Assembly: GCA_016840085.1 (NCBI GenBank) | Contig: JAEOTA010000037.1 | Coordinates: 1 to 32,406, forward strand | Direction: 5' to 3' | Source: Promethearchaeota archaeon | GTDB taxonomy: Archaea; Asgardarchaeota; Lokiarchaeia; Sigyniarchaeales; SOKP01 | DNA length: 32,406 nt | Shown here: positions 16,988-25,542 of the stretch, piece after piece | How the letters are laid out: each line of letters opens with the position of its first letter | Position numbering within the stretch: position 1 is the stretch's first letter | The notes under the pieces: generated by a model | What the model saw: only the letters and a program-made list of their open reading frames with translations | The model's database searches: none | What the model was told of the DNA's origin: nothing | Position numbers and translations under genes: made by a program

Positions 16988-17296
16988 CTATACTTCTTCG
17001 CTTTCTTCTCTATGCATTAACTTTTCTTCGGGTGTACCTGCAAAAATTAATTTTTCTCTGTCTTGACCTACGTAAATGACAGATGCGCCCCGAATCATGA
17101 CTGTTCCTAAATCCTTACTACGTTTACCTCCCCTTCCGAAATATACCTCTTTGGCATCTTTAACAATTAAATTCATATAATTATCAAATTTAATTAGCTT
17201 TCCTGTAAGAAAGGTATTCCATATCTTTAGTTTTATACGAATCTCTGGTTTTAGAATCGCTTTGCTTAAAGTTCGTGAAATTGTATGTTGAGACAT
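16988..17296 (-). CDS. LSm (Sm-like) RNA-binding protein
   Basis: The 102-residue archaeal Sm protein would form a ring that binds U-rich RNA. The Sm1 motif is visible at about 33-48 (GKLIKFDNYMNLIVKD) and Sm2 at about 63-76 (LGTVMIRGASVIYV). An acidic tail follows. The N-terminal extension of about 20 residues is longer than minimal Sm proteins. It heads the LSm-L37e unit typical of archaea. Confidence 0.95.
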   Translation of the reverse strand: MSQHTISRTLSKAILKPEIRIKLKIWNTFLTGKLIKFDNYMNLIVKDAKEVYFGRGGKRSKDLGTVMIRGASVIYVGQDREKLIFAGTPEEKLMHREESEEV

Positions 17297-17426
17297 CAGA
17301 AAAACAATCTAAAATTATTCCTAATTAAGAAGAAAATTATTCCAAATTATAAATATTTTTTTATTTAGGGGGCGATTTACTCTACTAATAGTTAACTTTA
17401 AATAATTGGAATAGAGCGGGAAAATA
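17297..17426. promoter_or_regulatory. divergent promoter region, LSm / dehydratase pair
   Basis: This 130-base AT-rich gap lies between divergent starts. ATTATAAATATT at 17347-17358 is the best TATA-box candidate and could serve either direction. No other structure is seen. Confidence 0.4.
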
Positions 17427-18464
17427 ATGACAAAAATAGGTTATTTTGATGCGGATGTTGTTAGTCCCGAAGAGATTTTTATGGCTGCGGGATTCACCCC
17501 TATTAGACTTTTAGGAGATCCCACCATTGAACATGATAAAGTTAATGAACATGTACCCCCTACCCATTGTGTTTGGGCAAAAAATGTCCTTGAACAAGCA
17601 ATAAGAGGGCTAAATCCTGAGATAAAGGGAGTTGTAACAAGCCATGGTTGTGATTGTACCAACCGAGAATTTGATATTTGGGTTGAAGCTGTTGATCTTG
17701 ATTTCTTGTTTTATTTAAATGTGCCTTTAAAGAGAGACAAGGCTGCTTTAAATTTTTTCTTAAATGATCTTAAAGAATTAATTTCCCAAATTGAAGATAA
17801 ATTTAAAATTAAAATTCAATCTGAAAAAATTAAAGAAGCCATTAAAATAACCAATCAAATTCGCAAATCATTAAAAGAAATCTCCGAATATAGAAATAGC
17901 ATGATTTTAAAAGGATCAGAATTCCATGAATTGGTCAAATTGTCACAAACTAATGATAAAAACTATGTTTTGGAAATTTTAAAAAATAAAATGGTAGAAT
18001 TAAAAAAAAAAGCTCCTTTTACTGAGAACAAAATGAAACGGATATTGCTTACAGGTTCTGTTATTGATGATACGGAATTTTTAAAATTTTTAGAAGATAA
18101 AGGATTTCAAGTTGTAGCAGATGATTTATGTATTGGTTCACGATATTTCTGGAATACTATTGAAGAAGATAAGGATCCTTTAATAGCGATTGCTGAATAT
18201 CATTTAAGTAAACCTCTCTATTCAACCAAAATGCCCTCGTATGATCGTTTCGAATTCTTGAAAGAATTAGCCGAGAAATATGAAGTGGATGGCATTATTA
18301 ACATAGCAATGAAATTCTGTGAACCTATGCTATATGATCATCCATATCTGAATAAAAAGTTTAGAGAATTAGGAATTCCATATATTTTTATAGAAATGTT
18401 ATATAATAGAGAACAATATAAACAACTTTCAACGAGATTTGAAGCTTTTGCTGAGATAATTTAG
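17427..18464 (+). CDS. 2-hydroxyacyl-CoA dehydratase / benzoyl-CoA reductase family, smaller subunit
   Basis: This 345-residue protein belongs to the HgdB/BcrB/FldC superfamily, whose members dehydrate 2-hydroxyacyl-CoA or reduce aromatic acyl-CoA using a [4Fe-4S] cluster and an ATP-driven activator. Candidate cluster Cys residues are C48 (PPTHCVWA), C75/C77 (TSHGCDCTNR), C235 (DDLCIGSRYFW) and C298 (AMKFCEP). The phrase VDGIINIAMKFCEP is typical of the C-terminal half. It stops two bases before the GAGGTGA region of the partner subunit, so they form one operon. The ATP-dependent activator (HgdC-like) is not encoded next to them. The exact substrate cannot be assigned. Confidence 0.87.
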   Translation: MTKIGYFDADVVSPEEIFMAAGFTPIRLLGDPTIEHDKVNEHVPPTHCVWAKNVLEQAIRGLNPEIKGVVTSHGCDCTNREFDIWVEAVDLDFLFYLNVPLKRDKAALNFFLNDLKELISQIEDKFKIKIQSEKIKEAIKITNQIRKSLKEISEYRNSMILKGSEFHELVKLSQTNDKNYVLEILKNKMVELKKKAPFTENKMKRILLTGSVIDDTEFLKFLEDKGFQVVADDLCIGSRYFWNTIEEDKDPLIAIAEYHLSKPLYSTKMPSYDRFEFLKELAEKYEVDGIINIAMKFCEPMLYDHPYLNKKFRELGIPYIFIEMLYNREQYKQLSTRFEAFAEII

Positions 18465-18475
18465 AGGTGAAAGAA

Positions 18476-19741
18476 ATGTCAGAAAAGAAAAGCAAAATGT
18501 TAAAAGCTACACAGGGGTTAAAAAATGCGATGGGAAGACATTATTTAGCAATTGAGCAAGCTTATCGAGATGGAAAGCCAACAGCATGGGCTACATCCGG
18601 ATGTCCTGTTGAACTTCTCTATGCTATGGGCGTTCAACCAATGCTTCCCGAAAATTCAGCAACAATTTCAGCAGCACAGAAGTACTCTAAAAATTTCATT
18701 GAGTTAGCAGAGCAGGAAGGTTTTTCCTATGATATGTGTAGCTATTTTAAAACAAACGTGGGAGCTGTAATGGAGGGTGTAGATGTTTATAAAGGCGGCA
18801 TTAGAAAACCTACATTTATGTTATCTAGTGATGTTATATGTGATACTCATAGCCATTGGTTCCAAGTTCAGGCGGAAAGGTTTGGAGGAGTTCCTCACTA
18901 TATTATAGACGTGCCTCATGTTGTAAGTAATACCAGTAAGCGACAGCTAGATTACTTTAAAAAATATGTTGAAGAACAGATGTGGGAGCTTCTTGAGTTT
19001 ATTAAAGAGCATACAGGTAATGAAATTGACATGGAAAAAGCAAAAGAAGCAGCTGCTAATTCTTATGAACTAAGTGAAGTATGGAGAGATATTTATGAAT
19101 TAAGGAAAAATGTGCCTTCACCAATTTCAACAAAAGATACATTCGGAGGGCTTTTTCCCTTATTCACTATGCCTGGTTTGAGATCGCCAATTAATTTATA
19201 CAAGAGAATGTATAGAGAAGCTAAAGCAAGAGTGGATACAGGACAAGGAGCTCTTGAAAATGAAGAATTTAGACTTATGTTTGAAGGAATACCTTTTTGG
19301 TATCAACTTAAGTATTTTGCAATGCTAGAAAGATTTAACGCTATAATCGTTTATGAACCTTATACTTTTGCATTTTCTAAGTTTTTCTCTAACCCGTTTG
19401 AAGAATTTTCAAAAAAAAGACTATTGAAAGATCCCATCGAATGTATGAGTGCCTTAATGTTAAGTTTCTGGTATATTTTTGATCTTGAAACAAGAGTAAA
19501 ATGGTTTAAGCAGACCGTAAAAGATTGGAAGATCGATGGCGTTATTTTGCATAATAATGTTTCTTGCAGACCCAATACTACTACCTTCTATGATCTAAAG
19601 CGCAGATTGGGCGAGGAAGGGGATATTCCTTGCCTTATAATTGACTCTGACCAAAATGACCCCCGTAAATTTAATGAAGTTCAAATAACTAATCAGATTG
19701 AAAGTTTTATCGAATTACTTCGTAAGAGGAAAAAGAAATAA
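18476..19741 (+). CDS. 2-hydroxyacyl-CoA dehydratase / benzoyl-CoA reductase family, larger subunit
   Basis: I choose ATG 18476, five bases after GAGGTGA, over the upstream GTG at 18467, giving 421 residues. It belongs to the same superfamily as its partner, with SGCPVELLYAMGVQP (Cys43), DMCSYFKTNVGAV (Cys88), SSDVICDTHSHWFQ (Cys122) and, near the end, HNNVSCRPNT. These match the positions that hold the active-site cluster and acyl-CoA in the family. Together with the upstream gene it would make the heterodimeric component D-type catalytic unit. Likely uses include fermentation of amino acids or degradation of aromatic acids; which one is not determinable here. Confidence 0.88.
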   Translation: MSEKKSKMLKATQGLKNAMGRHYLAIEQAYRDGKPTAWATSGCPVELLYAMGVQPMLPENSATISAAQKYSKNFIELAEQEGFSYDMCSYFKTNVGAVMEGVDVYKGGIRKPTFMLSSDVICDTHSHWFQVQAERFGGVPHYIIDVPHVVSNTSKRQLDYFKKYVEEQMWELLEFIKEHTGNEIDMEKAKEAAANSYELSEVWRDIYELRKNVPSPISTKDTFGGLFPLFTMPGLRSPINLYKRMYREAKARVDTGQGALENEEFRLMFEGIPFWYQLKYFAMLERFNAIIVYEPYTFAFSKFFSNPFEEFSKKRLLKDPIECMSALMLSFWYIFDLETRVKWFKQTVKDWKIDGVILHNNVSCRPNTTTFYDLKRRLGEEGDIPCLIIDSDQNDPRKFNEVQITNQIESFIELLRKRKKK

Positions 19742-20585
19742 TATAAATTTTGCTTAATTTTAACTTTTAAATAAAATTTTAGTTATCTCTAAGGTAAGTT
19801 TTAATGAAAAATACAAAAATTGTTGAGATAAATACTGGAAAATTACAGGGCTATATTGATAAGGATATAGAAGTGTATAAAGGAATTCCATACGCTGAAC
19901 CTCCTATTGGAGAATTTAGATTTAATGCACCAGAGCCTAAAAATCATGGAGTGGTGTGTTTGAAGCAACTAAATTCAGTCCCGATGTTCCACAACCTCCA
20001 AGTCCTTTTACCCCACAACCTGCTCCGCCACAAACTGAAGAAAACTGTCTAACACTTAATATTTGGACTCCTAAAGCTGATAATAAAAAACGTCCGGTCA
20101 TGTTTTGGATCCACGGAGGTTCATATAAGACGGGAGGTGCAAATAGATATGATGGAATCCCATTAGCAAAACGCGGTGATGTTGTTGTAGTTATAATCAA
20201 TTATAGACTGGGCCCATTAGGTTTTTTATATCTCCCAGAAGTGTCTGGAGTTTCTGCAAATGTTGGTTTAATGGATCAAATCACAGCTTTAAAATGGGTT
20301 AAGGATAATATCGTAAATTTTGGAGGAGATCCTGAAAATGTTACCGTTTTTGGAGAATCAGCAGGAGCAGGCTCTATCTGTTGTCTAATTGGAATGCCCG
20401 CAGCTAAAAGATTGTCTAATCGAATAATACCGCAATCTGGAAGTTCAAGTCCGCTGGGTTACCAGAAGAGAAGGGCAATAGCAACAACACAGAGATTATT
20501 CTCGCTCCTAAATATTGAAAAAGATGATATCGACAGTTTAAGAAAAATTTCGTATATAAATGCGTTTTTTATTTGATTAATAAGG

Positions 20586-20727
20586 TTAGGAATCATATTG
20601 AATTTGCTTTGTCTTATGGTCATTATTATCATATATAAAGCTAACTGTAAGAATCCTGCCTTCTGGGAGCGGTTTATCAATACCTATAGGCAGCAAAACA
20701 GATATCCATAATCTAAAACCCCCTTAA
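20586..20727 (-). pseudogene. startless coding-like fragment inside the esterase gap
   Basis: On the minus strand an open frame reads VLLPIGIDKPLPEGRILTVS, then FIYDNNDHKTKQIQYDS and a stop. It has no ATG; TTG at 20696 would give 36 residues. The composition looks like real protein but I do not recognise the family. It lies between the esterase 5' part and the unknown Cys-rich gene. Confidence 0.35.
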
Positions 20728-20759
20728 ATTTAAATATATAAGTTACTTTTAAATTAATA

Positions 20760-21290
20760 ATGAAATCAGATAAATGGAAAGCTATCATTATTAAGGACGC
20801 GCAATTACGCAAGATACGAAAAAATTTGCGAGTGTTACTGAAATCAGCTATAGATATAGAAATTTCTCGATTAAGGGGGTTAGAGAATCTTTATAGAAAG
20901 AAGCGTATTTCTTCTAACCTAACGCCTTCTCAGTGGAAAAGAGAGATTACTTTAAGCAGAATGTCTAATAGACTCGACCAGGCAAGATATCGTTCTATTT
21001 TGCAGTGCACTTTTGGTTCTATGTGTATATCACCAGAGGCAAAGAGAATGCATTCTGGTATTGCAAGCCTTAATAAAGATATGGTATGGAGTCCCCTTGA
21101 GAAGGCATGGATTTGTATAGATTGTTATAATTATTATTATGGGACTGAAGCCAAAAGACAATGGTTCAAACAACATCTCGAAAAGGAAGCTGCTTTATGG
21201 GATGAAATAACGAAGGATTTACCTAAGAATCTGTCTGAACGCGAAGTCTCCGAAGTTGTTGATTCCCTAAAGAAAAATGGGATCATTTAG
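20760..21290 (+). CDS. unknown protein with Cys pairs, inserted in esterase
   Basis: This 176-residue basic protein is unrecognised. The N-terminal 75 residues are helical and Arg/Lys-rich (LRKIRKNLRVLLKSAIDI). Cysteines then form two groups, LQCTFGSMC and WICIDCYNYYYG, compatible with one zinc site of the C-x5-C...C-x2-C type. The C-terminus is acidic and helical. A +2 frame continues as coding-like sequence past the stop (21263-21394), suggesting a frameshifted tail. It replaces the middle of the carboxylesterase, so it arrived by insertion or rearrangement. Nucleic-acid binding is a guess from charge and the zinc-like motif. Confidence 0.65.
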   Translation: MKSDKWKAIIIKDAQLRKIRKNLRVLLKSAIDIEISRLRGLENLYRKKRISSNLTPSQWKREITLSRMSNRLDQARYRSILQCTFGSMCISPEAKRMHSGIASLNKDMVWSPLEKAWICIDCYNYYYGTEAKRQWFKQHLEKEAALWDEITKDLPKNLSEREVSEVVDSLKKNGII

Positions 21291-21394
21291 TTGATCTATT
21301 CAAAAATAACGAAATCAAAATTTTCTGGCATGATATTACATCTTTTAATGCATCTGCTAATTCGATTAAGAAAGTAAGAAGTGACAACGACTAA
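21263..21394 (+). pseudogene. out-of-frame coding-like tail after the Cys-rich gene
   Basis: An open frame without start codon reads EKWDHLVDLFKNNEIKIFWH, then DITSFNASANSIKKV, overlapping the last 28 bases of the upstream gene. It is most simply a frameshifted C-terminus of that gene or a remnant of another. Which is correct cannot be decided from this window. Confidence 0.35.
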
Positions 21395-22011
21395 GAGAGC
21401 ATTCGCTTTTTATGTATTTTTTTAAATTAGTCTTTTTTTTTGGTATGCTATTAAATTTGCTTATGAAACCAGTGGGCGTATCTGAAGATAAAATCCGAGA
21501 AGTAATGAATATTTATAGTGAAACGAGAGAAAATCCTACCGAAATATTTAATGCTATTTTAACAGATATTTATTTTAGAGTACCATCCATAAGATTAGCA
21601 GAAATGCAGTCTAAAGTACAATCTGATACATATATGTATATGTTCACTTATCCCTCACCTATACGGGAAGGATCATTAGGTTCTGTACATGCAATTGAAA
21701 TACCGTTTGTGTTTGGAACATTAGATATGTCCCGAAATTTTAAACTTTTTCCTGTTTCTAACAAAGAAACTGAAGAACTTAGTGTAAAAATGATGGATAG
21801 TTGGATTTCATTTGCCAGAAGTGGAAATCCAAATCATAAAGAAATCCCAGCGTGGGCTCAATATGGAAATAATAGAGCAACTATGATGTTCGGAAAAGGT
21901 GTGAAAGTTATAAATGATCCCTATGGGAAAGAACGATCTGTGTGGGACGATGTAATAGTTTTTAAGGAATAATCACACTAACTTAATATTGAAAAATTTA
22001 ACTAATTAAAA

Positions 22012-23679
22012 TTATTTGAAAATAACTCCTTCAAAAGGAGTTAATTTTATATTTCCATCATAAGCATTTGGATCTAATGCTTTTCTGTTAGATAATGTAG
22101 AAAATATCAAGTCTGGTTTTTGAATAGGATTTTCTAATAATATATCCTTATTTATAAAATTTAAGTATACAAAAATTTCTTGCTTTTCATGAATTCTTTT
22201 ATATGCTAAACACTTCTTATTTAATTTTCCAAGATCAATTATATGAAATAATCCTTCTTGTAGTGAGATATTTTCTCTTCTAACCTCTATTAATCGTTTA
22301 TAGCAATTTAATAAAGAATTTGGGTTTTTTTCTCCCCTAGAAACATTAACCTTTTTATAATTATCGGATATTTTTAACCATGTCTTAACTTCTGGATTAG
22401 GTGTAAATCCAGCATTTGAATCAGCATTCCATTGCATTGGTGTTCTACAACTGTCTCTTGTCAATGAGAACCCCAATAACCGTACTATTTGAGGAAAAGG
22501 GAATTTTGAAAATTTCCGTCCTATTGGATCTTCACTAGTTTTTAGTTTAAATTTTACATTACCCATTCCTATTTCTTCACCATAATATATAAAAGGAACG
22601 CCTCTCAACGTGAGTTGCATTGTAGCAAGAATCTTTGCTTTCTTTACGTTATCTTTCAAGAGAGATATATGTCTTACTCTATCATGATTACTATAAACAA
22701 ATGTGGGAGTAAAAGGAAATGGTAAAGCTTTCTCGATTCTTGAAATCACTTTTCGATATTTTTTAGATTTAAAGGGTGTTGAAGTAAACTCAAATAGAAA
22801 TACCATGTGTAAACCATTGTTATTTGGTCCATAATATTTTCTTACATTTTCAATAGATACAAAAATTTCTCCAACTAGGAACCTATCTGGTTCATATTCT
22901 TCCATCAAGTTTCTTAACTCTATGGTGAAATCAAGAGTTTCAGGGAGATTTAAATCATATTTATGATATTGAAAATAACATGCTGGCTTTTTATCAGATA
23001 AAGTTAAGGCCCAAGAAAAGGGATTATTCCTAAGCAATTTATCTTCAAAAATTGAATGTAAAATATCTAATCGAAATCCATCAACACCCTTATCCAGCCA
23101 AAATCGCATAGTGTTCAACATCTCTTCTTTAACTTCTGGATTTCTATAGTTTAAATCTGGTTGAAAAGGTAAAAAATGAAAGTAAAACCACTGATCAGTA
23201 TTTTCATAATATATCCATGCCGGACCTCCAGGAATTGCTTTCCAATTATTAGGAGGTTTTTTCCCCCCTGGTTTTTTACCATCTCGCCAAACATACCAAT
23301 CTCGTTTAGAATTATCTTTACTAGAAGCAGATTCTATAAACCAAGGGTGCTTAATAGACGTGTGATTAAGAACAAGATCTAAAACTATTTTCATCTTCTT
23401 ATCATGTATTTCCTTTAATATTTTATCAAAATCTTCCATTGTACCATATAAAGGATCTATCTCACGAAAGTTAGCAACATCATAACCATGATCTTGCTGT
23501 GGAGATGTAAAAAATGGACTAAACCATATAGATTCTACACCTAACTCTTTTAAATAATCTAATTTTTCAATAATCCCTCTAAGATCCCCAATACCATTTC
23601 CCGTACTATCCTTAAAAGACCGAGGATATATTTGATAAACTATTGTTTTTTGCCACCATTTGTATTTGTCAATAGACAT
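22012..23679 (-). CDS. alpha-glucosidase, GH13 (oligo-1,6-glucosidase-like)
   Basis: The 555-residue retaining glycoside hydrolase would release glucose from small alpha-glucans in the cytosol; no signal peptide is seen. GH13 landmarks: VYQIYPRSFKDSTGNGIGDL at 14-33, DLVLNHTS at 101-108, GFRLDILH at 201-208 with nucleophile Asp205, LVGEIF at 268-273 with acid/base Glu271, and YSNHDRVR at 329-336 with Asp333. CRTPMQWN and GFTPNP later in the chain are typical of oligo-1,6-glucosidase and trehalulose/sucrose isomerase relatives. Length is normal. Together with the sugar ABC operon at the window start it fits oligosaccharide use. The precise linkage preference is inferred only to subfamily level. 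Confidence 0.95.
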   Translation of the reverse strand: MSIDKYKWWQKTIVYQIYPRSFKDSTGNGIGDLRGIIEKLDYLKELGVESIWFSPFFTSPQQDHGYDVANFREIDPLYGTMEDFDKILKEIHDKKMKIVLDLVLNHTSIKHPWFIESASSKDNSKRDWYVWRDGKKPGGKKPPNNWKAIPGGPAWIYYENTDQWFYFHFLPFQPDLNYRNPEVKEEMLNTMRFWLDKGVDGFRLDILHSIFEDKLLRNNPFSWALTLSDKKPACYFQYHKYDLNLPETLDFTIELRNLMEEYEPDRFLVGEIFVSIENVRKYYGPNNNGLHMVFLFEFTSTPFKSKKYRKVISRIEKALPFPFTPTFVYSNHDRVRHISLLKDNVKKAKILATMQLTLRGVPFIYYGEEIGMGNVKFKLKTSEDPIGRKFSKFPFPQIVRLLGFSLTRDSCRTPMQWNADSNAGFTPNPEVKTWLKISDNYKKVNVSRGEKNPNSLLNCYKRLIEVRRENISLQEGLFHIIDLGKLNKKCLAYKRIHEKQEIFVYLNFINKDILLENPIQKPDLIFSTLSNRKALDPNAYDGNIKLTPFEGVIFK

Positions 23680-23882
23680 GGGTAGTTCAGTTCTTTATTG
23701 AGTTTAATTTTTATGCTTTGTTATACATTATTGCCAATATTCAAATGTGTAGAAAAATCTCATCTGATTAAAGAATTATCACTTAGAGTGTTATGCAAGA
23801 AATTATCTAAAAATTTAAATAATGAAAAACGTTTAAAGGATGCCTAAATAGGTGATAGTTTTATAATTCGTAAAATAAACAT

Positions 23883-24227
23883 TTAATTTGCTATTTTTAT
23901 GTGAGCATTAGGAGTCATAATTAAATAGTTATCACCAAGCCGTCCTAATGAGCCTCCATTTTCCCTTAAAAAAGACTTTAGATTTTCAATTATTCCCTTA
24001 AGCTCAGAAACATCAATAGTTTTAAGAATTTCTTTAGCATTAATTATTAATATCCTCTGCTTCATCAATTGGTTTTTTATATCATCGATTTGATTAGGAT
24101 TCGAAAGTTCATATTGCCTTATTACAAAATTTTGTAGTAGTGATGAATATTCCCTTGAAAAGCCCATGGTTTCCTGTGGTGAACCCAAAAGCTCATTATC
24201 CTCTTTTTTTCCCCAAAATTTACCCAT
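23883..24227 (-). CDS. sepF: archaeal cell-division protein SepF
   Basis: The 114-residue protein begins with a short membrane-targeting-like stretch (MGKFWGKK), then a linker and the SepF core at 57-113. The core includes RILIINAKEIL and the hallmark GGSLGRLGDNYLIMTPNAHI. SepF dimerises and tethers FtsZ to the membrane in FtsZ-dividing archaea. No ftsZ lies in the window. The gene is divergent from the nitroreductase and preceded by an AT-rich promoter region. Confidence 0.88.
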   Translation of the reverse strand: MGKFWGKKEDNELLGSPQETMGFSREYSSLLQNFVIRQYELSNPNQIDDIKNQLMKQRILIINAKEILKTIDVSELKGIIENLKSFLRENGGSLGRLGDNYLIMTPNAHIKIAN

Positions 24228-24505
24228 ATATATTTTACAACCTCTTAATCGCGATTAAAATCTAAGATATTATTATTCATTATAATAATGACTCAAAATA
24301 GTTTTAAATAGAAGAATTATTGTGATACATATTCTCATTATATGGTGATATTACTAAGAAAATACATCAAACCACCTCTTAATAATGCAAAACTTAAAAT
24401 AAATCACAAATCATTAAGATGAATATAAAACTTACATAAAGATTTGATATAAATTTCATGATGTTTGGAAAACTTTATATTAATTAATTCACCAATCTTT
24501 TAAAT
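24228..24505. promoter_or_regulatory. divergent promoter region, sepF / nitroreductase
   Basis: An AT-rich gap of 278 bases with TATA-like stretches (around 24300-24310 and 24495-24505). CTTTTAAATATGG abuts the nitroreductase start without a visible ribosome binding site, so a leaderless or near-leaderless message is possible. No gene is seen. Confidence 0.35.
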
Positions 24506-25042
24506 ATGGAACTATTGAAAAATGAATTTATAAAATTTATTAAAGAAAGAAAGAGCATTAGAAGCTTTATTTATAAGAAGATTGATAAGGAAACCATACT
24601 TTCGGTTATAGAGTGTGGACGCTGGGCACCTTCTGGAAATAACAGCCAACCATGGCGCGTTTGTATAGTGATTCATCCTACTGTTAAAAGGATGCTTTCA
24701 GAACTCACTAAATATGGAGGAATTATTGAAGATGCCTACGTAAATCTAGTAATATTTTTAGATCTTGAAAGAGGTTATGATAGAGTAAAGGATATTCAAG
24801 CTATTGGCGCGTTTATGCAAAATCTACTTTTGGGAGTCCATGCTATAGAAAATATCGGTGCAGTCTGGATAGGTGAAATTTTGAGTAAGAAGGATGAGGT
24901 TAATGAAATTTTTAAATTCCCAATTGATAAATTCGAACTTATGGGCGTAATAGCAATAGGATTAGCTGATGAAGCTCGAGAAAAGGCACATGAAAAAGAA
25001 AGAGAACGTCGCCCATTAGATGAGTTTATTGATTGGTATTAA
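24506..25042 (+). CDS. nitroreductase family FMN-dependent oxidoreductase
   Basis: The 178-residue flavoprotein has the family's FMN phosphate and ring contacts: ERKSIRSFIYKKI at 14-26 and GRWAPSGNNSQPWRV at 38-52. Its second half holds IQAIGAFMQNLLLGVHAIENIGAVWIG, the dimer and FMN region, and GVIAIGLADE. Members reduce quinones, nitro compounds or enoates, or act as dehydrogenases, using NAD(P)H. The tail after residue 155 is short and charged. The gene stands alone; the physiological substrate is unknown. Confidence 0.9.
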   Translation: MELLKNEFIKFIKERKSIRSFIYKKIDKETILSVIECGRWAPSGNNSQPWRVCIVIHPTVKRMLSELTKYGGIIEDAYVNLVIFLDLERGYDRVKDIQAIGAFMQNLLLGVHAIENIGAVWIGEILSKKDEVNEIFKFPIDKFELMGVIAIGLADEAREKAHEKERERRPLDEFIDWY

Positions 25043-25111
25043 CTTAAATTAGAAAATCTGTTTTTTATAAAAAAATGAAGAGTAGCTCACCACAAACTAC
25101 ACCATAGAAGT

Positions 25112-25390
25112 TTATTTACAACCGATTTTATACTTTTGAAAATACAACTTTTTAGCAGTATCAATGTTCTGTTGATTTGGCTCAACCCCAATTAAGAATA
25201 AGAACCATTCCAAAACATCATTGAATGATAAATCTTTATGTATCGCACTTGAGACTTTTGGAAAATATTTTTTCAAGAAGCTGAAATCAAAATAGGAGTT
25301 AATAGATTTAATATGATATGTTATTCGATCTTCTTGATTCTTAAATCCACATTCCTCAAAATCCTGCCTTTCTTTAAAAGGAAGTGTCAA
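25112..25390 (-). CDS. hypothetical protein, start uncertain
   Basis: From TTG 25390 this gives 92 residues, unrecognised, with a Phe-rich segment (SYFDFSFLKKYF) and SFNDVLEWFLFLIGVEPNQQ. The open frame continues upstream for 28 codons to a TAA at 25475-25477 and still looks coding (RILSEIIISDEHYTLFVKDL), but contains no ATG, GTG or TTG. Either the gene starts at a non-standard codon such as ATT at 25468, or it is a 5'-truncated remnant. Confidence 0.4.
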   Translation of the reverse strand: MTLPFKERQDFEECGFKNQEDRITYHIKSINSYFDFSFLKKYFPKVSSAIHKDLSFNDVLEWFLFLIGVEPNQQNIDTAKKLYFQKYKIGCK

Positions 25391-25542
25391 AAAAGTGAGA
25401 CCCTCTAAATCTTTAACAAAAAGAGTATAATGTTCATCAGAAATAATAATTTCAGAAAGTATTCGAATTAAATTTTAGAGTCTAACCTTGTGATTACAGA
25501 TCAATTCTAACTGGTAAGCCAAATATAGACTCGTAAGGAGTA

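Larger units (their letters stand above)
19804..21972 (+). pseudogene. type-B carboxylesterase, broken by frameshift and internal replacement
   Basis: The 5' part reads KIVEINTGKLQGYID...VYKGIPYAEPPIGEFRF. The frame is lost near 19944 and resumes as GVFEATKFSPDVPQPPSP, then TEENCLTLNIWTP, FWIHGGSY and the nucleophile motif FGESAGAGS (about 20348-20374). It stops at 20576. The 3' part resumes near 21460 with KPVGVSEDKIREVMNIY, the catalytic-His motif GSVHAIEIPFVFG, SWISFARSGNPN and WAQYG, ending at 21972. About 90-100 residues, including the region of the catalytic Glu, are missing and replaced by unrelated sequence (20577-21411). The enzyme cannot be made intact. An esterase in this setting would have acted on carboxyl esters. 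Confidence 0.85.

Noticed and set aside
16784..17020. Plus-strand frame across L37e
   Set aside because: It is fully antisense to the conserved L37e gene and the end of the LSm gene.
20441..20460. T-loop-like AGTTCAAGTCC resembling a tRNA
   Set aside because: It lies inside the esterase reading frame and has no matching stems or anticodon arm.
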